The notes under the pieces: model-generated
Database searches by the model: none
The model's input: the letters and a program-made list of their open reading frames with translations, nothing else
What the model was told of the DNA's origin: nothing
Assembly: GCA_003248395.1 (NCBI GenBank)
Contig: QFNA01000012.1
Coordinates: 1 to 25,455 of the forward strand
Length of the DNA stretch: 25,455 bases
Direction of reading: 5' to 3'
Origin: Citromicrobium sp.
GTDB taxonomy: Bacteria; Pseudomonadota; Alphaproteobacteria; Sphingomonadales; Sphingomonadaceae
Part shown: positions 7,391 to 16,365 of the stretch, one piece after another
Numbering within the stretch: position 1 is the stretch's first letter
Layout: the number at the start of each line of letters is the position of its first letter
Program-made: the position numbers and the translations under genes

Positions 7391-7595
7391 GGTGAGGTGC
7401 GTCTGTATCAATTCCCGAACGGTCCCTGCAGCTATCGCAAATTTTTTCGTGTCCGAATTTCATCTGTTTCAAACAGCATAACGTGTGTCGGCACCGAACC
7501 CTCACCGAAAAAATTCATTCTCTTGCTGAGGATTTTGCCCGGCAGCGCGTCATGCCCGAATAAACCACGAAATTCCGGTGAGGGGAAAGGGTACT
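7391..7595. promoter_or_regulatory. divergent control region between fecI and the receptor gene
   Basis: 205 non-coding bases. It contains an inverted repeat CTGTTTCAAACAG at 7464-7476 (perfect arms of six around one base). The arm facing fecI overlaps a minus-strand TATGCT (7475-7480) that could act as a -10. Closer to the receptor start, a GGATTT...CGTC-like pair (about 7530-7550) could be read as an ECF-type promoter, but this is weak. No canonical Fur box was seen by eye. Confidence 0.45.
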
Positions 7596-10500
7596 ATGGT
7601 TCTCAGAAATATTCTGTTCTGCGCAGCGAGCGTGATGGCAATCCAGGCCACTGCAACGCCCGAATTTGCCTATGCGCAGGAAATAACGCACCAGTTCGAT
7701 ATTCCAGCCCAGTCGATGGGAGTGGCGTTGCGGAAACTGGGCGAGACCGCGAAGACACCGATCGTCTTTGACGACGAGGCCGTGACCGGTCTGCGAAGCA
7801 ATCCTGTCAGGGGCCGCTACACGACAAGGGCCGCCCTCAATGCATTGATCGGCGATGCAAATCTAAGGGTGTCGGTCACGCCCAGCGGTGTGATCACGAT
7901 CTCGCCAGCAGCCGACAGGGTGGCATCGAGCGGTCCGACAGAGCAGAGCACCTTTGCTGAAATCATCGTGGTCGGGGATTCACAGACGCTGAATGCCGAT
8001 ATTCGCCATAACGAGAACGAGGCGCGTCCTTACGTCGTTCTCACAGAGGAAGACATCGAGTCCTCCCAGGCACTCTCGATAAACGAATTCCTGAGTCTGA
8101 AGCTGCCGCAGAACAATGTCAGCACATCGGCCGGTACATCGGGTTTTGCCAGTCCGGCTTCGGGGATCGATCTGCGCGGATTGGGTTCCACCAATACGCT
8201 GCTGCTGATCGACGGCCGTCCTGCGCCCAGAACCTTCAATGCCTCGGGCCTGAGCACACAGGACATCAACGGCATTCCGCTGTCCAGTATCGAGCGGATC
8301 GAGGTTCTGCCGGCAAGCTCGGGTGGCCTCTATGGTGGCAACGCCATCGGCGGCGTCGTCAATGTGATCTTGAAAAGGAATTATTCGGGCGTCACGATTT
8401 CTGCGGGATATCAGAACACCTTCGAAACCAATGCGCCGATCGCCAATGTAGAGATCGCCGGAGGACTTCGCTTCAATGAAGGCCGGACCCGCGTGACCTT
8501 TTCTGCTGCGCGAAAGATCGGTGAAGACATTCTGATCAGCGATCGGCCGTGGGTCGAGCAGGCACGGGCGATCAGGCTGGAGAACGCACCGGAGCAGTAT
8601 TATTCTCGCCCGACGCCACCCCTGGGGTCCACTCCGAATATACGAAGCGTCAATTCCCAGCCGCTCGTGCTGCTCGACGGGCGTTCGCTCAACTCCCCGT
8701 TCACCCACGTACCGCTCGGTTATGTCGCGGGCGACAGCCTTCAAGGGTTCATAGATAACGCAGGCGAATACAATCTTACGCTGGCAGACAATGCCTTGGG
8801 CGAACGGCGATCGCTGCGCACGACGCCTGAAACGCTGTCTCTCGCTCTCGGCATCCGGCAGGAAGTCACGGACTGGCTGGAGGTGTTCCTCGACGGGCGA
8901 CTGGATTCGAACAAGGGCAGCACGCTTGATGCGAGAATCCCATCTACCGTGACGATCGCTGCAGGGGCACCGCAAAACCCGTTCCGACAGGCGATAAGGG
9001 TGGCTTTCCCCGTCTTGGGTTTCGAAACGACGAACCGCCAGGAATTTGAAACCTCCAAGATCTTGCTGGGCGGCATTTTCAGGATTTCGCCAGAATGGAA
9101 TGCCTCGCTCGACCTGGGTTGGGGCCGGAACAAGAACATGATCGTCTACACGGATTCGATCATCAACAGCCGCGGTGTCGATGCAATCAGGAGCGGGCTG
9201 CGCGGTCCTGACGGCCAGCCGGCGATAAACATCCTGCAGGACCCGGCGGTCGCGGCGATCGATTTCTCGTCTTATCTCAATCCGATAGACAATCAGCGGC
9301 TCGGGCCATTCATCGGGACCGAATTCAACGGCACGCTGCGCATTGGTGGGCCGCTCCCGTCCATATTCGGCATCGAACCCAAGTTCGCTGGCGGTGCAGA
9401 CTTCACCCGATCGATCCTCAACTCGACGGTCACCGAAAGTCTCATCGACTACCTGTTTCTGCCCGAACCGCGGATTTCCTACACCTATTATCCAGAGCGT
9501 ACCCGCAATGCCTACTCGGCATTCGGCAATCTCACCCTGCCGCTCATTCCGGAAGGGAGTGAGGCCAGTTGGGGGAACAGGGCGGAATTGAGCGGGACAA
9601 TCAGATACGACCGCTTTGTCGCGCACACATACGACAACAGCCAGATCATCACCCTGCCGACGCGCGACGCTTCCCCACCCGACACGACGTATACCGACGT
9701 CACCGACTCTTCTGTCGGATATACCCTTTCGGCGCTGTACGGACCCACCCGCGATATCTTTTTTCGCGCGAGTTACGCCACCGGTTTCAACCCTCCAGCG
9801 CTGAGCGACCGGGTTTCCCGGGTCTACAACGCCGACATTGGAGAAATTGCCGATCCTTACAGCTTCAGCAACCCTTACGACCCGCAGCGCGGATTCACGC
9901 AAATTGGCAGTCAGGCGGCATGGACCTTCGTAACCGGCGGAAATCCTGAGCTGGAGCCTGAGACGTCCAAGACGCTTGCGCTTGGCTTGGTGGTTACGCC
10001 GCGATGGATCGATGGCTTGCGGTTCAGCGTCGATTACATCGATACGAAGCGGAAGAACGAGATCAACTTGCTCCAGTTCAGCAACGACCTTCTCATAAAC
10101 GAAGAATCCTATCCGGATCGTGTGGTGCGTGAAGACCGCCCGCTCACGGACGAGGAAATCGCGCTGGGCTACACTGCGACGCCAGTCGTGTATCTGGACA
10201 ACACGCCGATCAACATGGCAAATTCGCGAGTGACATCGATTGATTTCTCTGCGGACTATCAATTCGAGATCGAACGGATTGGTGATTTTACTATCTCGGT
10301 CGCTGCAACGAAGCAGTTGGAGGCTTCGCGCAAGTTGACGCCGACGTCGGAGGAAGTCGACCGGATCAACTGGGCCGGGCAGCCACTCAAATGGCGCGGA
10401 AATGCGTCGCTATATTGGGAAAGAGGCGCTGTCTCGGCTGGCCTGGCGATGCAGTATTACAATAAATATCGCATCGGCAATCCGGGCGTAACCGAAGCAG

Positions 10501-10748
10501 CGAACAAGGAATTTATCGACGCGCAAGGTGGGGCCTACGTTCCTGCCCAGTACTATGTCGATTTCAGTTCCAGTGTCGATTTGAGCAAGGTATCGAGTGC
10601 CCCCTTCATGGATGGGGCCAGGCTCAGGTTCGGCATTCGCAATCTGTTCGATACCGCGCCTGAGCTGTACGTCTTCCAGGAACGATCCGCGCCATCCGGC
10701 GACGCCCTTGGCCGCCGGTTTACCGTGAATCTCACCAAGGAATTTTAG
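7596..10748 (+). CDS. TonB-dependent receptor with N-terminal STN signalling domain
   Basis: A 1050-residue outer-membrane receptor. A signal peptide (MVLRNILFCAASVMA...AYAQE) is followed by an STN domain at about residues 30-105 (HQFDIPAQSMGVALRKLGETAKTPIVFD... and GVITISP), a linker with EIIVVGDS in the usual TonB-box position, a plug domain (ALSINEFLSLKLPQNN..., IDLRGLGSTNTLLLIDGRP, SIERIEVLPASSGGLYGGNAIGGVVNVILKR), and a beta-barrel ending in RRFTVNLTKEF with the terminal Phe typical of outer-membrane proteins. The STN domain marks it as a signalling receptor, matching the divergent FecI/FecR pair. The plug with LLLIDGRP is common among Sphingomonadales receptors of unknown or polymeric substrates. 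The ATG at 7596 is preferred to the GTG at 7578 because of the purine-rich GAGGGGAAAGGG just before it. The following peptidase gene suggests a polypeptide ligand. Confidence 0.95.
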   Translation: MVLRNILFCAASVMAIQATATPEFAYAQEITHQFDIPAQSMGVALRKLGETAKTPIVFDDEAVTGLRSNPVRGRYTTRAALNALIGDANLRVSVTPSGVITISPAADRVASSGPTEQSTFAEIIVVGDSQTLNADIRHNENEARPYVVLTEEDIESSQALSINEFLSLKLPQNNVSTSAGTSGFASPASGIDLRGLGSTNTLLLIDGRPAPRTFNASGLSTQDINGIPLSSIERIEVLPASSGGLYGGNAIGGVVNVILKRNYSGVTISAGYQNTFETNAPIANVEIAGGLRFNEGRTRVTFSAARKIGEDILISDRPWVEQARAIRLENAPEQYYSRPTPPLGSTPNIRSVNSQPLVLLDGRSLNSPFTHVPLGYVAGDSLQGFIDNAGEYNLTLADNALGERRSLRTTPETLSLALGIRQEVTDWLEVFLDGRLDSNKGSTLDARIPSTVTIAAGAPQNPFRQAIRVAFPVLGFETTNRQEFETSKILLGGIFRISPEWNASLDLGWGRNKNMIVYTDSIINSRGVDAIRSGLRGPDGQPAINILQDPAVAAIDFSSYLNPIDNQRLGPFIGTEFNGTLRIGGPLPSIFGIEPKFAGGADFTRSILNSTVTESLIDYLFLPEPRISYTYYPERTRNAYSAFGNLTLPLIPEGSEASWGNRAELSGTIRYDRFVAHTYDNSQIITLPTRDASPPDTTYTDVTDSSVGYTLSALYGPTRDIFFRASYATGFNPPALSDRVSRVYNADIGEIADPYSFSNPYDPQRGFTQIGSQAAWTFVTGGNPELEPETSKTLALGLVVTPRWIDGLRFSVDYIDTKRKNEINLLQFSNDLLINEESYPDRVVREDRPLTDEEIALGYTATPVVYLDNTPINMANSRVTSIDFSADYQFEIERIGDFTISVAATKQLEASRKLTPTSEEVDRINWAGQPLKWRGNASLYWERGAVSAGLAMQYYNKYRIGNPGVTEAANKEFIDAQGGAYVPAQYYVDFSSSVDLSKVSSAPFMDGARLRFGIRNLFDTAPELYVFQERSAPSGDALGRRFTVNLTKEF

Positions 10749-10804
10749 TAAAGGATTGCGCTGGCGGCTCCGGCATAAATTGCCGGACACGCTTTGCCTT
10801 TACT
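10747..10804 (+). repeat. nested stem-loop between receptor and peptidase genes
   Basis: Outer arms AGTAAAGG (10747-10754) and CCTTTACT (10797-10804) are perfect complements. An inner hairpin TCCGGCA-TAAAT-TGCCGGA (10769-10787) is a perfect 7-base stem. It overlaps the receptor stop codon and has no T-tract, so it is not a normal Rho-independent terminator. It may set the relative expression of the two genes through mRNA stability or partial termination. Confidence 0.6.
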
Positions 10805-10891
10805 GACCATCGATCCGGAACCAGTCATTTGCGTAATCCGGACAGAATTTCTCACAAATTATTGTTTTGTCCTAAAGAAAGGACCTCTCTT

Positions 10892-13759
10892 ATGATCCGC
10901 CCCGCATTCCTTTTTACTGCCTCGCTGTCGGTGATGGCATTGTCTTTGTCCTCCGTACCGGCGGCGTCCCAGGCTCAGGAACAGACCGCCTCGACGGCGG
11001 TCAAGAACACCAAGGAGTGGGCCCAGAACAGGAGCGATATCGCGGCAGATCCGAATGTGCGGTTCGGTGTCATGCCAAACGGGATGCAATACGCGATCAT
11101 GCGTAATGCCACTCCTCCTGGACAGGCTTCGCTCATGCTGGCGATCGATGCTGGCTCTCTGATGGAGGATGAGCGGCAACTGGGCCTCGCGCATTTCATG
11201 GAACATATGGCGTTCAACGGCTCGGAGACCATGCCGGGGGATGAGATGATCCAGATCCTCCAGCGTCACGGCCTTGCATTCGGCGCGGATCTGAATGCTT
11301 CCACCAGCTTCGATCAGACCGTGTATATCCTGACGGTTCCCAACACCACCGAGCCGGTGGTGAAGGACGGGCTCCGGGTCCTGCGAGAGCAGGTCTCCGC
11401 AGCGGTGCTGAGACCGGAAGACATCGACGACGAGCGCGGGGTCGTCGAAGGGGAGCAACGACTCCGCAACACGCCGCAAATTCGATCGCTCGAGGCCAGA
11501 TTCAATTTCATGGCCGATGGACAGCGTCTGTCCAAGCGTATGCCGATCGGTGACCTCGACATCATCCGGAATGCGGAGCGCGAGCGCTTCGTGTCCTTTT
11601 ACCACTCGTACTACAGGCCAGAGCGAGCAACCTTTGTCGCAGTCGGCGACTTCGATGTCGAACACATGGAATCGACAATCCGCGCGTCATTCTCGGACTG
11701 GGTCGGGAAAGGCAGCCCTGGACCGGAACCCGACCTCGGAGTTGTGTCGCAACGTGGGACTGAAGCAGCGATCTTTGTCGATCCGGGCGCGCGGTCGTCT
11801 ATCGAGATGAGCTGGAACTCGGAACCCGATCTCGCTTTGCAAACCAGCGAAAAATTGAGCGAAGATCTGGTGCGTGACGTTGGTCTTTCGGTTTTCAACT
11901 GGCGGCTTTTCAAAATGTCCAGAGAGGACAATCCGCCGTTCAACGCAGCCGGCGGCGGCGTAAGCGATCAATACAGGAGTCTTCGTTCGGCATCGATCTT
12001 CGCAGACTTCAACCCCGGTGAGTGGAAGCCTGCACTCGAAGCGATCGAGCAGGAACAGCGTCGGTTTGTGCAATATGGCGTGACGCCCGAGGAATTGACC
12101 TGGGCAATCACCAAGCAACGCACCGATCTGGAGGCTCAGGTCGCCAAGGCATCGACGCGCCAGACAATTCCAATCGCCGGACAGCTCATCAGATCTGCCA
12201 ATGCGGGGGATGTGTTCCAGTCGCCGCAGCAGAGGCTCGACCAGTTCAATCGCGCCACTGCCGGCCTGACGGCGGACACGCTCAACGCGCGGCTGAAATC
12301 GGTATTCACGGGTGAGGGTCCGCTGATCTTTGTCACCTCTCCGACTGCGATTCCCGGTGGCGAATCCGCTATCATCTCGGCGCTCGAATCGTCGCGCAAG
12401 AAGCCGGTTGATGCTCCGGAACGGATAACGTTGCTGGACTGGCCCTATGACGATTTCGGGGAGCCAGGATCCGTCACAGAGCGGGCCGAGATCGAGGATC
12501 TCGGCGTAACGAATATTGCCTTCGACAACGGCGTCACCCTGACGGTCAAACCCACGAAGCTGGTCGATGACCAGATCCTGATCGACGTCGCGACGGGCAA
12601 TGGCCATCTCGGACTGCCAACCGATCGCGTGACCCCGCAATATTTTGCCAGGGAACTGTTCATGGAAGGTGGCCTGGGCAAGCTGACCCAGGAACAACTG
12701 GAGGAATTCCTGGCCGGGCACGTCGCGAAATCCGGCTTCAGGCCGAATCTCGATACGGTCAATTTCATGGCCCTGACCCGGCCCGCTGACCTGACGCTCG
12801 AGATGCAGATACTTGCTGCCTATCTCACCGACCCCGGACTGCGTCCGTCGGCCCTGAAGAAGGCGCAAGCCAGCTATGCGCAAAGGCTGGAGCAGATGGA
12901 AGCAAGTCCCGGAGGCGCTCTCCGGCTGCATTTGCAGTCGCTCCTGGCCAGCGGTGACAAGCGTCAGGCGACCCCCGACGTTGCGACGGTCGAGAGCTGG
13001 ACCAATGAGGAATTCAAGGCGAGCGTCTTGAAGAGCCTGGCGACCGGACCGGTCAACGTCACGGTCGTGGGCGATGTCTCCGTAGACGATGCCATCGCTG
13101 CGGTCGCCGGCACTTTCGGCGCCTTGCCGGAACGCCTGCCCGCCGAACCGGTCGATCCTGCGTCCACGCGGATGCGCTTCCCTGCCGGCACCGACGCGCC
13201 CGTCCAACTGACCCACTCCGGCCAGCCGGAACAGGCACTTGGCCTGGTTGCATGGCCCACCACCGACTCCGTTTCCGACAATACGGAATCGCGTCAGCTG
13301 TATGTACTTTCTCAAGTAATGCAGCTCCGCGTCACCTCCGAAATCCGCGAGCGCCTGTCGATCGCCTATTCACCGGGCATGGCGACGAACTCCTCCGATA
13401 CCTTCCCGGGATATGGCTACATGCTCGTCCAGGCCGAAACGACGCCGGAGAAGCTTGCGACGTTCTTCAGCGCAGTCGATGATATCGCAGCTTCGCTGCG
13501 CGCCGCGCCGCCGACTGACGACGAACTGCAGCGGGCGGTCAAGCCGGCCATCGAACATGCGCGGCGCGCCATGGAGACGAACGAATATTGGGTAGACCAG
13601 CTGCGCGAATTCAACGCCCGCCCCAATGAAGCTGATCAGGTTCGCACGTACATTTCAGACTTCGAAGCGGTAACGCCGGCCGATATTCAGCGCCTCGCCC
13701 AGAAATATCTGGTGCCAGGCAAAGCATGGCGAGCGGAGGTGAAGGCGGGAAATAAATAG
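10892..13759 (+). CDS. secreted M16 family zinc metallopeptidase
   Basis: A 955-residue protein with a signal peptide (MIRPAFLFTASLSVMALSLS...AASQAQ) and two M16 halves. The first half carries the inverted zinc motif HFMEH (His101, Glu104, His105) and a downstream Glu at 181 in DDERGVVEGE, 76 residues after His105, the spacing of the third zinc ligand. The second half (from about residue 560) lacks the motif, as is usual for the structural half, and includes the Arg/Tyr-type segment ERLSIAYSPGM. The length and layout resemble periplasmic single-chain M16 proteases such as FusC, which cleaves imported ferredoxin. The start at 10892 follows AAAGGA by 8 bases. It lies 143 bases after the receptor gene on the same strand, so co-expression is likely. 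The substrate is unknown. Confidence 0.95.
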   Translation: MIRPAFLFTASLSVMALSLSSVPAASQAQEQTASTAVKNTKEWAQNRSDIAADPNVRFGVMPNGMQYAIMRNATPPGQASLMLAIDAGSLMEDERQLGLAHFMEHMAFNGSETMPGDEMIQILQRHGLAFGADLNASTSFDQTVYILTVPNTTEPVVKDGLRVLREQVSAAVLRPEDIDDERGVVEGEQRLRNTPQIRSLEARFNFMADGQRLSKRMPIGDLDIIRNAERERFVSFYHSYYRPERATFVAVGDFDVEHMESTIRASFSDWVGKGSPGPEPDLGVVSQRGTEAAIFVDPGARSSIEMSWNSEPDLALQTSEKLSEDLVRDVGLSVFNWRLFKMSREDNPPFNAAGGGVSDQYRSLRSASIFADFNPGEWKPALEAIEQEQRRFVQYGVTPEELTWAITKQRTDLEAQVAKASTRQTIPIAGQLIRSANAGDVFQSPQQRLDQFNRATAGLTADTLNARLKSVFTGEGPLIFVTSPTAIPGGESAIISALESSRKKPVDAPERITLLDWPYDDFGEPGSVTERAEIEDLGVTNIAFDNGVTLTVKPTKLVDDQILIDVATGNGHLGLPTDRVTPQYFARELFMEGGLGKLTQEQLEEFLAGHVAKSGFRPNLDTVNFMALTRPADLTLEMQILAAYLTDPGLRPSALKKAQASYAQRLEQMEASPGGALRLHLQSLLASGDKRQATPDVATVESWTNEEFKASVLKSLATGPVNVTVVGDVSVDDAIAAVAGTFGALPERLPAEPVDPASTRMRFPAGTDAPVQLTHSGQPEQALGLVAWPTTDSVSDNTESRQLYVLSQVMQLRVTSEIRERLSIAYSPGMATNSSDTFPGYGYMLVQAETTPEKLATFFSAVDDIAASLRAAPPTDDELQRAVKPAIEHARRAMETNEYWVDQLREFNARPNEADQVRTYISDFEAVTPADIQRLAQKYLVPGKAWRAEVKAGNK

Positions 13760-13815
13760 GTGCGGGCAACAGAGGGAGATGATCGGTCTCGATCGCGGCG
13801 ATCTAGCGTCGTGCT

Positions 13816-16212
13816 TCAGAAAATCTTGCGAAACGAGAGCGAAACCGTCCTCCCGACCGGATCGACCAGCGCGGATTGATAGGCCAGCGGCGTTTCGCCG
13901 GCCTCGTCGATCACGCGCTGGCGGGTATCGAACAGGTTGACTACGTTGAGCGTGACGCGGCTTCCCTTGAACAGGCTGCTTTCCGGGAAGTGCGGTGCAA
14001 GATTGGCAAAGGCGCGCAGATTCAGAATTGATTTTGCACCGAAATGTAGATCGCCGCGGCCGGCGAGGTCTGAGGCGCGGATCGTGCTTGCGCTGAACCA
14101 GCTGCCCGTCAGGTGCAGGCCCATCCCGTGCCAGCCCGCGCCGACAGCGAAGTCGAGTGCGTGCGCGGACTTGCCGCTGCCGTAACCGGGCGCACCGCCG
14201 TCCAGCAGGTCGACCACCAGCAAATCCGCGCGTGCCTGACGCGTACTGGACAGAACCCAACGGTGCGCGATGCGCGCGTTCACTCGCACCGCCTTTGCCC
14301 CAGCCGACAACGGGCCCCTGCTGCGCGAAGACGGTCTGTCCCCGCCTGCGGAGCCGGACGGGGCGCGGTCTCCCCCGCCGATCGTGCGACGCAGGTCGAT
14401 CGACCAGTGCAGCATGTCCTCGCTTTCACGGGCGAAATTGACGTAGCGCGCATCGACCCGCACCAGACGCCCGCCGGCATCGCGCACGAAGCGATCGGGA
14501 AATGCGGCCTGGACCTCCGCGCTTGCCGGCGGCAAGCTGCTGATCGCACCGCGCGTCCGTGTCCTGGTGTATTCGGCCGAAAACGACGTTCCGCGCAGGG
14601 GCAAGATGGTCACCGCGGCCGACCACGTGCGGCTGCGCGGCGTGACGACATCCGGATTGCCGCCGATCAGGTAATCCACCTCCACCGTCGCGTCGCGCAG
14701 GAAATCGGCCACCCGTACATTTGGCAGGATGACCGGTGCCTGCGCGAGGATCGTGGCGGAAGGCGGTCTCGCCTCGTCGGAGAGTTTGAAGTCGAGGCTC
14801 ACCGCGGCGAGCGGGCTCCACATTATCCCGGCACTGTATTCCACCAGCAGGCCGACATCGCTTACATGACGCAGCGCGCCGAGCACGTCGACCGTTACCT
14901 CGCCCGGAAACTCCTCGCCCGCGATGAGCGGGATAGAGACGCTCGCCGCCGCGCGCTCGATGTCGCGGGCGGTCGAAAGGTCGGTTGCCGTCGCCCTGCC
15001 GGTACTGGAGGAGGAGGCGCGTTGCCGGTCCCAATCCGCGGTCAGGTTCAGCCCCACTTTGCCGGCTGGCAGCGTGGCGATGGTGCCGTTGGCGATGGCC
15101 TGCAGCGACAGGTTGCTGCTCGAACTCGTGCCGCTGCCGAACAGTGGCAGGACCGAGCCATCCTCGGGTGGGGACAGGGGGTCGACCGTTCCGGAGCGTA
15201 CGAGTGCCTCGAACGCGTCTGCATGGACCCCGATCTGCGAAAGGCGTTCGGACCAGCGAAGATTGGCCGTCGCCAGCAGCGAAAATTGCCAGTCACCCAG
15301 CGGCGCGTTGAAAGTGAGAGCGCCCGAGATCATGTCGCTTTTCGATCGGTCCAGCAGCGGCCCGAAGACCCGCGTCAGCCGCGCCGGCGCACCGGGCACC
15401 GCGATACTGGCGATGGCCGGACCATTGCGACCGCGTTCGATGCTGCGATCGCCTCTTACCGTCAGGCCCAGCTTGCTCGCCGTGCCCAGTTTGCGCACGA
15501 TGCCGGCGTTCGCGCCGATCGCCCGCTGGCCGCTGCGCAGCGTCCGGTATTCGCCCGGATAGGGTATGCTGTCGATCAGCGGTATCATCGTCCGCTCGCT
15601 TTCGTCGAGCACGCTGGCGCGATGGCCCTTGAGCCCGCCCGTTTCGCGATTGCCTTCGACCTGGTGCAGCACGCTCAATCCCGCGCTGAGCGTATCCGTG
15701 CCCCCCGCAGTGGCGAATTTAGCCGCTGCATTGCCCGTCGTTTGCACCAGGTTGGGCTTGATCGTGACATTGATCACCCGACGGCTGGAGGCCTTGCCGA
15801 GTCTCGAAGCTGCACCGCGGCCAAGCAATTCGAGCCGCTCGATCGCTTCGGCAGGCAGATCGGCGATATCGTCTATACCGGCAGTGGGCTGGCCATTGAC
15901 CAGGATAATTGGATCTTCGCGGGTTCCGCCCACCTGCGCGGCGATCTCTTCCAGCAGGTCGCCGATCGTGTCGAGGCCGTATGCGGCGATCGATGCCTCG
16001 TCGATCGAGTCCTCGGTGGGAATGCCGGCCAGAACTTCCTGCCGTCGCCCGATCACGACGATGGTGTTCTCGCCATCCTCTTGGTCGCCTGATGGCTGTC
16101 CTTCGCCAGCGGTCCGATCTCGTGCCCCGGGCTCGCCCGCCTGCGCGCCGGCCGACCATCCCGCGACGATCAGCGACAGGACCAATGGTACGGATCGAAG
16201 CGGAGGGGTCAT
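13816..16212 (-). CDS. TonB-dependent receptor without STN domain
   Basis: A 798-residue outer-membrane protein. A signal peptide (MTPPLRSVPLVLSLIVAGWSAGAQA) precedes an acidic linker and NTIVVIGRRQEV in the TonB-box region. The plug domain shows YGLDTIGDLLEEI, PIILVNGQPTAGIDDIADLPAEAIERLELL and SSRRVINVTIKP. The barrel ends in VSLSFRKIF, with NVVNLFDTRQ typical of receptor C-termini. There is no STN domain, so it is probably not linked to the FecI/FecR pair. It faces the M16 peptidase gene tail to tail across 56 bases. The ATG at 16212 gives a normal signal peptide; an upstream GTG at 16290 would bury it. The shortened ILVNGQP plug is common in Sphingomonadales; the substrate is unknown. Confidence 0.9.
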   Translation of the reverse strand: MTPPLRSVPLVLSLIVAGWSAGAQAGEPGARDRTAGEGQPSGDQEDGENTIVVIGRRQEVLAGIPTEDSIDEASIAAYGLDTIGDLLEEIAAQVGGTREDPIILVNGQPTAGIDDIADLPAEAIERLELLGRGAASRLGKASSRRVINVTIKPNLVQTTGNAAAKFATAGGTDTLSAGLSVLHQVEGNRETGGLKGHRASVLDESERTMIPLIDSIPYPGEYRTLRSGQRAIGANAGIVRKLGTASKLGLTVRGDRSIERGRNGPAIASIAVPGAPARLTRVFGPLLDRSKSDMISGALTFNAPLGDWQFSLLATANLRWSERLSQIGVHADAFEALVRSGTVDPLSPPEDGSVLPLFGSGTSSSSNLSLQAIANGTIATLPAGKVGLNLTADWDRQRASSSSTGRATATDLSTARDIERAAASVSIPLIAGEEFPGEVTVDVLGALRHVSDVGLLVEYSAGIMWSPLAAVSLDFKLSDEARPPSATILAQAPVILPNVRVADFLRDATVEVDYLIGGNPDVVTPRSRTWSAAVTILPLRGTSFSAEYTRTRTRGAISSLPPASAEVQAAFPDRFVRDAGGRLVRVDARYVNFARESEDMLHWSIDLRRTIGGGDRAPSGSAGGDRPSSRSRGPLSAGAKAVRVNARIAHRWVLSSTRQARADLLVVDLLDGGAPGYGSGKSAHALDFAVGAGWHGMGLHLTGSWFSASTIRASDLAGRGDLHFGAKSILNLRAFANLAPHFPESSLFKGSRVTLNVVNLFDTRQRVIDEAGETPLAYQSALVDPVGRTVSLSFRKIF

Positions 16213-16365
16213 GGGCGATGTCACATGCTGGACGCCTTGGAAAGCGGTCGGGACCGAGCGACCGGACGGTGTGACGAGCGGCTTGACCACTCATTCCGCA
16301 TCCGTCCGGCCGGTTGCCTGGCAATGAGTCGAGCTAACGACTAACCCGGCGCGTGGTGCGGAGGG

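Noticed and set aside
7980..10262. A 760-residue antisense frame opposite the STN receptor gene
   Set aside because: It lies entirely inside a well-supported gene, has no domain that I recognise and an Arg-rich composition typical of antisense frames in high-GC DNA.
14113..16092. A 659-residue antisense frame opposite the second receptor
   Set aside because: Same pattern: Arg/Ala-rich, no signal or domain, fully covered by a receptor with clear plug and barrel.
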